From: an uncultured Duncaniella sp.
GTDB lineage: Bacteria > Bacteroidota > Bacteroidia > Bacteroidales > Muribaculaceae
Direction of reading: 5' to 3'
NCBI GenBank assembly: GCA_910586305.1
Contig: CAJUGS010000004.1
Location: 1 to 64,000, forward strand
DNA length: 64,000 bases
A program made the translations under genes and the position numbers. Shown here in pieces: positions 44,001-50,718 of the stretch. The first letter of the stretch is position 1. Every line of letters starts with the position of its first letter. The notes under the pieces were generated by a model, which saw only the letters and a program-made list of their open reading frames with translations, was not told where the DNA came from and ran no database searches.

Positions 44001-44928
44001 CACCGAGGTCAAGGGTGGCATCATAGATTTCGCCGTCATACTCATTGTTGCTCCTTATGGGGCCATTGGCTGTAAGCGTCCACTTATTATCCGAATTTAC
44101 ACGCTGCTTAGTCCCGTCGGTATACTCTATAATTAGATTCATCCTCATCTTGGGATACCCGAATGTCGGAATCTTATAGGGCTTATAGTTCTGGCGCATA
44201 GTGTAGAAACGACCGTTGCCGAGAGTGACGCCTACGGCATTGGCCTCACCGTCGCCATTTAGGAGATCCGTGACATCATAAGAGTTGTAAAGCACCGTGC
44301 GACGATAGTCAGTGGGAGCCGGGGCAAGTACATCCTCTCCTACCCGCTTGCCATTGATAAAGAATTCATACATACCAAGTCCCGAGATATGGGCTGTGGC
44401 ACGCTTTATCTGCTTTTTCTCAGTGTTGAATTCCTTGCGCAGATAGCGCGAACTCATACGGCTGTGGGAGTCTTCTATATCCCATTCAAACGGGCCTTCC
44501 CAACCAATCCACTGGCCTCCCCAGTGGCCTTCTCCGCGCAATCCCATACCCCATTCGGCAGGTGCGCTCCACTTCGATTCCCCCTTGGTGGTATATACCT
44601 TTACCTTCCAATAACAGCGTGTATTGTCGGCTATACGTCCACCACCGAAAGGAACCCATATCGATGCATCAGATTCCACTTTCCCGGAATCCCATATATC
44701 ACCCTTGCCGGCGGCAAGAAGCTCGGGGGTAGATGCAACAAGGACGTGATACGCATTCTGCATCACGTCTCTGTCATCGGAAGTTATAATCCAGCTGAGT
44801 CGCGGAGCCGGATTTTCCACATTGAGAGGGTTGACGAGTCCCTCGGTTTCGAGAGACCCGACACTGACTCCGGCACTGAGGCCAAAGGCCGTCAGTGTCG
44901 AAGCCAGCAACAGGCTTATTTTCTGCAT
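41020..44928 (-). CDS. GH78 rhamnosidase fused to sialidase-like propeller
   Basis: At 1302 residues the largest protein here. Residues 20 to about 910 are GH78: jelly-roll (ISGLGMYEFFINGKRVGEDVLAPAPTDYRR), acid Glu499 in DCPQRDERQPWTGDH, base Glu790 in GATTIWELWNGDT. Residues 924-1302 are a BNR/COG4692-type propeller: FLYESTSFPECHGATI, FRIPGQ, and Asp boxes SQDGGKTW, SDDNGKTW and SSDNGDTW, plus a weaker SDDGIHW. The fusion suggests ordered attack: remove rhamnose, then the sugar beneath. As the propeller is sialidase-like, that sugar may be Kdo of RG-II chain C (inference). It lies 9 bases after GH140. Confidence 0.85.
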   Translation of the reverse strand: MQKISLLLASTLTAFGLSAGVSVGSLETEGLVNPLNVENPAPRLSWIITSDDRDVMQNAYHVLVASTPELLAAGKGDIWDSGKVESDASIWVPFGGGRIADNTRCYWKVKVYTTKGESKWSAPAEWGMGLRGEGHWGGQWIGWEGPFEWDIEDSHSRMSSRYLRKEFNTEKKQIKRATAHISGLGMYEFFINGKRVGEDVLAPAPTDYRRTVLYNSYDVTDLLNGDGEANAVGVTLGNGRFYTMRQNYKPYKIPTFGYPKMRMNLIIEYTDGTKQRVNSDNKWTLTANGPIRSNNEYDGEIYDATLDLGAWTLPGYDDSKWEKAQRASLPYGSLRANTSPNMRVMKTLKPKSIRKVGDKFIVDFGQNMAGWVNIAVNEVPRGDTVTIRYAERIAPDSLSINVENLRHAQSTDRYVASGMEKGERWSPRFSYHGFQYVEVDGLKSLNPEDIVAEFVYDNLPSNGSFSISNPVMNAIHRNAWWGIASNYKGVPVDCPQRDERQPWTGDHVNGTWGENFMFDNGNFYAKWMDDMRESQREDGCLPDIAPAYYNYFTSDMTWSSTLPVVCDMIYEQTGNPEPILRNYDAMKKWMNHIRDNFTKNGLITADKFGDWCVPPEKPDMIHSQDPARKTDGVLIASAYYYKVSRMMAEFARLKGLDKEAEEWIKDGNLVKEAFNKEFLTVKPGTSKASKPHILYPDSIFYGNNTATANVLPLAFDMVPEEYRQAVADNLIATIINTNKGHISCGVIGVNWLFRELSRIGRGDVAALLASNKTYPSYGYMIDKGATTIWELWNGDTASWRMNSCNHVMMLGDLITWYYRDLAGFNPATPGYKEILLKPDFSIQQIDSVEATYNTPYGLLASRWVKTPMHIEWNIDVPCNTTATVVVPTPDRKSVKAKGARFVRSEGKDSYWTVGSGRYTFSVEVSPSLDDERRPIVTDEFLYESTSFPECHGATILEEPNGDLVAAFFGGTKERNPDCVIWVCRKPKGATEWTAPEIAADGVFDLSDPTIALAGLSGINAETTPATAGPIGPTFKGDIANSRRKACWNPVLFRIPGQKEIMLFFKIGSNVGDWTGWVTRSQDGGKTWSAREPLPEGILGPIKNKPEYINGRIVSPSSREGSGGWKAWIELSDDNGKTWRSTGALVSDSAYLTNNREELKPIYSIQPSILKLADGRLQILCRTRNARISTAFSSDNGDTWTPVTLTDMPNNNSGTDAVTMADGRHVLIYNDFATLEGTPKGVRNPLSVAVSDDGIHWENVAVVENSPVSQYSYPSIIQGKDGKLHAIYTWRRQRIKHVVLDLK

Positions 44929-44937
44929 ATCAATTAT

Positions 44938-46386
44938 TTAATGCTTGGTGGGAATAGTTTTCCAATCCTTTCCTATATAGTCTTTGGCAGAATCGACTGC
45001 GATTAGTACACGGTCGTTTCCTGCTCCTACCGGACCGTCGTATCGGAAGGGGGTCACCTTATTGCCAAACTCACCAACATATTCAAGAGCACCGTCGGAG
45101 GGATTGTACCACCACACGTTCTTCTTAGCACCAGAAATCTTGGTGAGGTCAATCTCCATGGGGCGATTGGTATAGTTGTAAACGAGAAGATAGTCGTTGC
45201 CACGGGTTGCGATAGCACGGTCATAGCGAGTACCGTTCTCTCCGGCAATCACACTCTGATCGGGAATGCGTTCGAAGAACGGGAAAGAAAGCATAAGATT
45301 CTTCAGATATTTCATCTGATTGAATCCTGGATCCTCCATTCCCTCATACCATGTTTTCTTTGCACCATAACCGCCAACATTGGCAGGCTTGAGCATCTGC
45401 ATGATTGAATTATGACCGTATGTGTGGCCGAACGAACCGGCAAAAACCGACCAGTAGGCATAGCGACGCACATCAGGAGCTTTCCACCATGGCTGCGAGG
45501 GATCATGCAGGCCCTGGGGAATCTCCTCATAGCTGGGCTCGGCATCAAGGATTGGCTTACGGGGAGTCTTTGCAAGACCATCCTGCACATATCTCCAGTT
45601 GTCCTCTGCCACAGCAGCCTCGGCGGTATCGTCACCGTCACCACGAATCTGGTCATAACGGCGATGTCCGCTCTGGAACATATTGAAATCAAGCCAGGGG
45701 GCATCATGGAACCAACGGATGGAGGATGTGCGACCGAAAGGATGGTAGGTCATGAGGTGATTCTTGTCGATTGACTTGATGGTGGTAGCCATCTTGTTCC
45801 ACTGTTCGGGATTGATGTCTCCCTTCACGTCACCACCCATCACCCAAATGATATTGGGAGAATTCTTATACCGCTCTGCAAGGAACTTGCCATAGGCCTC
45901 GGCATCCTTGACACTCATGAGACCAGCCTTAACAAGATTACCCCAAATGGGCACCATGGCGATATAGATACCATTGTTTTCGGCCGTCTTGATGATATAG
46001 TCCATATGATCCCAGTAGCCGTAGACACCCTTCTTGTCTATCTTAGAGAAATCCCAGCCATCGGGATGAGAAAGCTGTCCATAGAAATTGATAGCGGGCA
46101 CGCCGTTGACGGTCTGCACCTGCACGACATTGAATCCGGCATTACGAACACCGTTGAGATAATAGCTTGCCTCGCTACGGTCAAGTCGTTCCGGCAGCAA
46201 CCAGCCTGTCTCGCCCATCCAGAAGAATGGGGTGCCATTCTCGTGCTGTAGGTAGGTGCCGTTGTCCGACACCTTCAGTTTGCCGTTGTCCCACGGCTTG
46301 TGCACTTTCTTCACCGGGTCCTGAGCCTGAACTACGGCCAGCATCCCGATAAAGAATGATAAAACCAATAAGCAAAGTTTCTTCAT
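44938..46386 (-). CDS. GH140 apiosidase
   Basis: A 482-residue exported TIM-barrel enzyme that matches the GH140 family, founded by BT1012, an endo-acting RG-II apiosidase that frees side chains A and B at the apiose-GalA link. The two catalytic acids fall at Asp186 (MGGDVKGD) and Glu283 (LDAEPSYEEIP); from memory BT1012 uses Asp187 and Glu284, an offset of one. Further conserved: TGWLLPERLDR, QVQTVNGVPAINFYGQ, GHTYGHNSIMQM. Signal peptide ends near VVQAQ. Apiose is nearly unique to RG-II and apiogalacturonan, so this gene is the strongest substrate marker of the locus. Confidence 0.93.
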   Translation of the reverse strand: MKKLCLLVLSFFIGMLAVVQAQDPVKKVHKPWDNGKLKVSDNGTYLQHENGTPFFWMGETGWLLPERLDRSEASYYLNGVRNAGFNVVQVQTVNGVPAINFYGQLSHPDGWDFSKIDKKGVYGYWDHMDYIIKTAENNGIYIAMVPIWGNLVKAGLMSVKDAEAYGKFLAERYKNSPNIIWVMGGDVKGDINPEQWNKMATTIKSIDKNHLMTYHPFGRTSSIRWFHDAPWLDFNMFQSGHRRYDQIRGDGDDTAEAAVAEDNWRYVQDGLAKTPRKPILDAEPSYEEIPQGLHDPSQPWWKAPDVRRYAYWSVFAGSFGHTYGHNSIMQMLKPANVGGYGAKKTWYEGMEDPGFNQMKYLKNLMLSFPFFERIPDQSVIAGENGTRYDRAIATRGNDYLLVYNYTNRPMEIDLTKISGAKKNVWWYNPSDGALEYVGEFGNKVTPFRYDGPVGAGNDRVLIAVDSAKDYIGKDWKTIPTKH

Positions 46387-46409
46387 GATACGTGTGTCTA
46401 TATGATGAT

Positions 46410-48851
46410 TTATTTACCGATCAGAGTATAGGTCTTTCCCGCACGTGTCGGAAGGTCATAGAGATAGGTCTTCTTCAACTCCACAGGATTGAGTTTAGCC
46501 TCCGGAGAGATGATAGGCTTGAGACCATCATTGGTGGCAAAGAATGAGTTGGGATTATCACCCTTGGCCGACTTGAGCCCCTTGCCTTTGATGGGAGTGA
46601 GTGTACGCAGACGGCACACTCCGCCAATTGTGGATGTAATCTCGACTTTTTCAATCTTGCCTTTGCTCCACTTCATATCTATCTCAAATCCGCCACGTGC
46701 GCGCAGACCTTTGATTTCGCCATCGGGCCAGACCGACGGGAGAGCAGGCAGAAGATAGATGAATCCGTCATGGCTCTGCATGAGCATCTCGGCAATACCG
46801 GCTACACAGCCGAAATTACCGTCGATCTGGAACGGCGGATGTGCATCGAACAGATTGGGATATGTACCGCCCTTCTTCTTCTCGTTTCTCACGAGTGTAA
46901 GCTGGTCGGTTATTAGTTTGTAAGCATGATCTCCGTCGAGCAGACGCGCCCAGAGACACACCTTCCATCCCATACTCCAGCCTGTGGAGGGGTCTCCGCG
47001 GTGTATGAGAGATGTGCGTGCGGCATCAAAAAGTTCGGGAGTGCGATAAGGAGAAATCTGGTTGGAGGGGAACATTCCGTAGAGATGGGAAATGTGGCGG
47101 TGCACATCTTCAGGATCATCCCAGTCGGCCATCCATTCCTGGAGCTGACCCCACTTACCTACACGCATGGGAGACAACTCAGTGAGACGCTTGGCGAGAT
47201 GGGATGCAAACTCCTTGTCAGTGTCAAGAATCTGCGAAGCAGTGATGACATTATTCCACAGTTCGGTTACAAGCTGGTTGTCCATTGTGACACCTGCTGC
47301 AGTGGTGGCATGATTGCCCTTGGGAGCATTCTCAGGGGAGTTACTGGGAACCACAACAAGACGTCCTTCCGCAGGCTCATATACCATCGTGGCATCAAAA
47401 AACTCAGCTGCACCCTTCATGATGGGATAGGCCTCTTTAAGGAATTCGACATCGCCGTTATGCAGATAATGTTCCCACAGATGACGGCAAAGCCATGCAC
47501 CTCCGCTCATCCACATACCCGAAGGGGCATTGTCAATGGAACCGGTGACACGCCATATGTCAGTATTGTGGTGGAGCACCCAACCGGGAGCGCCATACAT
47601 AATCTTGGCTGTTTCATTACCGGTCTCGCTCACTTCCTTTATGAGCTTGAAAAGAGGTTCGTTAAGCCAGGTGAGATTTGTCACCTCAGAAGGCCAGTAG
47701 TTCATCTCAAGATTGATATTGCAAGTATACTTGCTGTCCCACGATGGATAAAGCTTGTCATTCCAGATACCCTGGAGATTGGCAGGCTGTCCTCCGGGCT
47801 GAGAAGAGCTTACGAGAAGATAACGACCGAACTTGTAGTATGTCGATACGAGATAATTGTCATTATTCTCTTTGAAACGCTCGATGCGAATATCTGTCGG
47901 GAGATTGGCAAACTTATCCTCTCCGAGCCAAAGATCGGAAGTGCCGATCTGTCCGGTATAAAAGTCAACGTGTTCTTTCTTTGCATCAGAATACGGACGA
48001 CGCTCGGCCTTGCGCAGATACTCCTTCGCACGGGCAACCTCGTCGCCATCTATATCCTTGTAATTGTTGAAGTTTGTGGCTATGGATGTATATATGACAG
48101 CCTCATCGGCACCCTCGACAGAGATCACGCCATCACGGACTGTCATACGTCCACCTTTGGGCACCGCTGTCACTCTACCCTGAAACTCTATTTTGCCCTT
48201 AAGGCCTTCATGGTTGGAGCCTATGCCACTGAGGGTGATATCATTGTCCTCAGTCTCTACCACCACGTCGGGATGAGGCGATGTAAGAGACGCGTTGAAT
48301 GTGACACTTCCAGGCTTGTCGGCTGTTATGCGAGTTATGACTACATTGTCGGGAAATGATGAAAATGTCTCACGCGTGTAGCCCACACCATCCACGCTAT
48401 ACTTCACCACCGTACGCGCGGAGTCAAGACTCAACTCGCGATAGTAGTTGTCATATCTGTTATGTCCGGGGAAATTGATACGCAGATCTCCGAACGGCTG
48501 ATAAGGCATACCCTGGTTGGTCGGTGACTTAACATGGGCTGTAGCCATATCCTGGGCCTCCCTGTACTTACCCTCAAAAACAAGCTGACGAATCTTAGGA
48601 ATCCACTCAAGGGCTTCAGGATTTGCATTGTTGTTTGGACGGCCGGCCCACAAAGTCTCCTCGTTAAGCTGAATCTGCTCGCTGGCCGGATTGCCATAGA
48701 CCATTGCGCCAAGACGTCCGTTACCAAGAGGAAGGGCCTCGGTCCAAACCTGAGCGGGTCTGTCATACCATAACTTGTGCTCTTGCGCCATCGAAACAAG
48801 CGAGGACAAAGCAAGCACTCCAACAATGAATGGTTTAAATATCAATTTCAT
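46410..48851 (-). CDS. GH95 alpha-L-galactosidase/fucosidase
   Basis: An 813-residue exported enzyme of GH95: N-terminal beta domain (WYDRPAQVWTEALPLGNGRLGAMVYG, LNEETLWAGRPN), helical (alpha/alpha)6 domain with NLQGIWND, the paired asparagines Asn378/Asn380 of CNINLEMNYWPSE, Glu507 in SNSPENAP as acid candidate, and FQIDGNFG. GH95 includes alpha-L-fucosidases and alpha-L-galactosidases; L-galactose caps RG-II chain A, and BT1010 removes it, so alpha-L-galactosidase is favoured here. It is first gene after a terminator and has its own promoter. Confidence 0.92.
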   Translation of the reverse strand: MKLIFKPFIVGVLALSSLVSMAQEHKLWYDRPAQVWTEALPLGNGRLGAMVYGNPASEQIQLNEETLWAGRPNNNANPEALEWIPKIRQLVFEGKYREAQDMATAHVKSPTNQGMPYQPFGDLRINFPGHNRYDNYYRELSLDSARTVVKYSVDGVGYTRETFSSFPDNVVITRITADKPGSVTFNASLTSPHPDVVVETEDNDITLSGIGSNHEGLKGKIEFQGRVTAVPKGGRMTVRDGVISVEGADEAVIYTSIATNFNNYKDIDGDEVARAKEYLRKAERRPYSDAKKEHVDFYTGQIGTSDLWLGEDKFANLPTDIRIERFKENNDNYLVSTYYKFGRYLLVSSSQPGGQPANLQGIWNDKLYPSWDSKYTCNINLEMNYWPSEVTNLTWLNEPLFKLIKEVSETGNETAKIMYGAPGWVLHHNTDIWRVTGSIDNAPSGMWMSGGAWLCRHLWEHYLHNGDVEFLKEAYPIMKGAAEFFDATMVYEPAEGRLVVVPSNSPENAPKGNHATTAAGVTMDNQLVTELWNNVITASQILDTDKEFASHLAKRLTELSPMRVGKWGQLQEWMADWDDPEDVHRHISHLYGMFPSNQISPYRTPELFDAARTSLIHRGDPSTGWSMGWKVCLWARLLDGDHAYKLITDQLTLVRNEKKKGGTYPNLFDAHPPFQIDGNFGCVAGIAEMLMQSHDGFIYLLPALPSVWPDGEIKGLRARGGFEIDMKWSKGKIEKVEITSTIGGVCRLRTLTPIKGKGLKSAKGDNPNSFFATNDGLKPIISPEAKLNPVELKKTYLYDLPTRAGKTYTLIGK

Positions 48852-48898
48852 GGAAGATTAAATTTGGCTAATCTACAGTCATATGACCATAATCTTAA

Positions 48899-48930
48899 CA
48901 AAGGTACGAAAAATCCCGCTTATCTACAAA
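48899..48930 (-). promoter_or_regulatory. Promoter of the GH95-to-nuclease operon
   Basis: Minus-strand TACCTTTG at 48899-48906 and TTTG at 48927-48930 (20-base spacing), a near-ideal promoter 47 bases upstream of the GH95 ATG. It makes the left eight genes an independent transcription unit. Confidence 0.75.
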
Positions 48931-49002
48931 CTATATCGTTAATTTAGACACTAAATTGACAATAAGCATCATGTCCGCATCATGTCTGTCAATAATTATA
49001 AA

Positions 49003-49038
49003 GTCCCCGCCGACACGAAGGTGTGTCACGGCGGGGAC
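49003..49038 (-). terminator. Terminator after PL1 gene
   Basis: GTCCCCGCCG (49003-49012) pairs with CGGCGGGGAC (49029-49038), with an inner GACAC/GTGTC stem. It follows the PL1 stop by 34 bases and leads into a T/A-rich tract on the minus strand, ending the right-hand operon. Confidence 0.82.
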
Positions 49039-49072
49039 CGGGAAAGCCTAAGTCAATCAGTGTCAGCAGTGA

Positions 49073-50692
49073 TTACTCGGCAAGTTCGTTGGCATAGACC
49101 TCAATCCAGGCATATCCTGATGGAGAGAGCTTGGCTGAATCGGAAGAATCGGAAGGATTGAGACCGTGCTGTTTCTCCCATACATCCGGAATACCGTCGC
49201 CATCCGAATCAACACGCGGAGTACCATTGTATTCGGGCAGGCCGCCTACCTGTGCGGGATCGGTGATAATGCCATATTTGTAAGAATCGGCGGGAAGTCT
49301 ACGCTTCACGTAGGGACTTACAGCCTGGGCCTTGTCTGCATCAGGCGAGTAGATTGCCTCGCCGGTTATCACAGTCTTGATGACGCGGTTGTCGACAGCA
49401 TCACGACGCGGACGGGTGGCTCCAGCATTCTCAAGCACATAATAGTAGGCAGGATAAGCATCCATTATGGTCACCTCGGCCATGGGGAAAGGCTTTTCGG
49501 CCTTGAGTTCCGAGATTCTTTCGGTCGGCACCGGACCGTTGAAAATCTGAACACCTCCATCCCAGTTGTTCATAGTCACCTTCTCATTACCCCAGACAAT
49601 ATTGCCGTCCACATAGGCCTTGCCGAAAGTGTTTTTGAACGCCGGATTGCGGCCGGCCTCCATCTTCACAATACGATAGCGGATAGGGGCGTCAGGCTTG
49701 TTGGTCTCGGTTATGGGACCGGGCTTGAAGTTGTTGTTTATGATATTCAGACGGCTTGTATGGTCACCACCGTCGACAGAACGGTTCCACCAGTTATAGG
49801 TAACGTTGTTGATGAAGTTGAAGTCCTCGTCCATACCGATTGAACAGTTTCGAGATATGTTTGAGGCAAACAGATTGCGGGCAAAAGTACTGTTGTGTCC
49901 ACCGATAGTAGCACCAAAAGCATGATTGAAGAGGTCAAGGCCTTCCGAGAAAATGCTGTTCTGGATGGTGATATTTACAGTGGGAAGCTTTTCACCCTTT
50001 CCGGTAGAGTCACGGGCATATACGTGGCGGTAAATCGACATATTCTCGTCGAGACCCCACGAAGCGGAGATATGGTCAAGAATTATGTTTCCGACAGCAT
50101 TGCCACCAAGAGCGTCATCACGGAAAGCGACATCCATCTGTCCGCGACGGAAGCGGAGATGACGGATAATGACATCATGAGTATCAATCAGGAATGACGC
50201 ACCGGTGACACATATACCATCGCCCGGAGCAGTCTGACCAAGAATTGTGATGTAGGGCGCACGAACTGAAATCGGAGATCTCAGATTGATTATTCCGGCA
50301 ACATTGAACACCACAATGCGTGCTCCGCCTTCCTCGCAAGCCTCACGGAGAGTGCCGGGACCGCTGTCGGCAAGAGATGTCACCACAAATACCTTGCCGT
50401 CACGGCCACCGGGTGTGTAGGCTCCTCCGCCTTCAGCACCGGGAAACGCCTTGATATCGGCGCGTATAAGGTCCTCGGGTTTGGAAGCCCACGGACGATA
50501 TGGACGCCCTTTCTCAGCTTCCTCTTTATTTATTATAGGGAGGGCTTTCTCCCACGCAGCATCGGACAGAGCATCCCACTCTGCCTGTAGCGCCGCCCCC
50601 CTTGCCTTCACAGAGTCGGGGATTACGGGATACTGCGCCGACACTGTCATGGCTGCTAAAGCCATCGATGCCAGAATAGTGATTTTTTTCAT
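49073..50692 (-). CDS. PL1 pectate lyase with C-terminal Ca-binding motif
   Basis: A 539-residue exported pectate lyase. After the signal peptide (VSAQ, residue 20) and an N-terminal Trp/Glu-rich helix, the parallel beta-helix starts near FPGAEGGGAYTPGGRDG (83-99) and includes TLREACEEGGARIVVFNVAGII, IRHLRFRRGQ, IILDHISASWGLDE and NNVTYNWWNRSVDGG, as in PL1_2 enzymes. The C-terminal DSDGDGIPDVWEKQHGLNP (about 499-517) is a TSP3/dockerin-like calcium loop. It cleaves polygalacturonan by beta-elimination. In B. thetaiotaomicron BT1023 is a PL1 in the RG-II locus. Last gene of the right-hand operon. Confidence 0.92.
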   Translation of the reverse strand: MKKITILASMALAAMTVSAQYPVIPDSVKARGAALQAEWDALSDAAWEKALPIINKEEAEKGRPYRPWASKPEDLIRADIKAFPGAEGGGAYTPGGRDGKVFVVTSLADSGPGTLREACEEGGARIVVFNVAGIINLRSPISVRAPYITILGQTAPGDGICVTGASFLIDTHDVIIRHLRFRRGQMDVAFRDDALGGNAVGNIILDHISASWGLDENMSIYRHVYARDSTGKGEKLPTVNITIQNSIFSEGLDLFNHAFGATIGGHNSTFARNLFASNISRNCSIGMDEDFNFINNVTYNWWNRSVDGGDHTSRLNIINNNFKPGPITETNKPDAPIRYRIVKMEAGRNPAFKNTFGKAYVDGNIVWGNEKVTMNNWDGGVQIFNGPVPTERISELKAEKPFPMAEVTIMDAYPAYYYVLENAGATRPRRDAVDNRVIKTVITGEAIYSPDADKAQAVSPYVKRRLPADSYKYGIITDPAQVGGLPEYNGTPRVDSDGDGIPDVWEKQHGLNPSDSSDSAKLSPSGYAWIEVYANELAE

Positions 50693-50718
50693 GATTGGTA
50701 CTAAAGTAAAAAATGATG

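Noticed and set aside
41020..44928. True sialidase (GH33) reading of the C-terminal propeller
   Set aside because: Asp boxes are present, but the locus is pectin-specific and the FRIP-like motif lies about 130 residues into the domain rather than near its start, so host sialic acid is an unlikely target. The family call is left open.
46926..48359. 477-residue open frame on the plus strand
   Set aside because: Antisense to the GH95 gene, which carries the family motifs; no start context or domain on the plus side.
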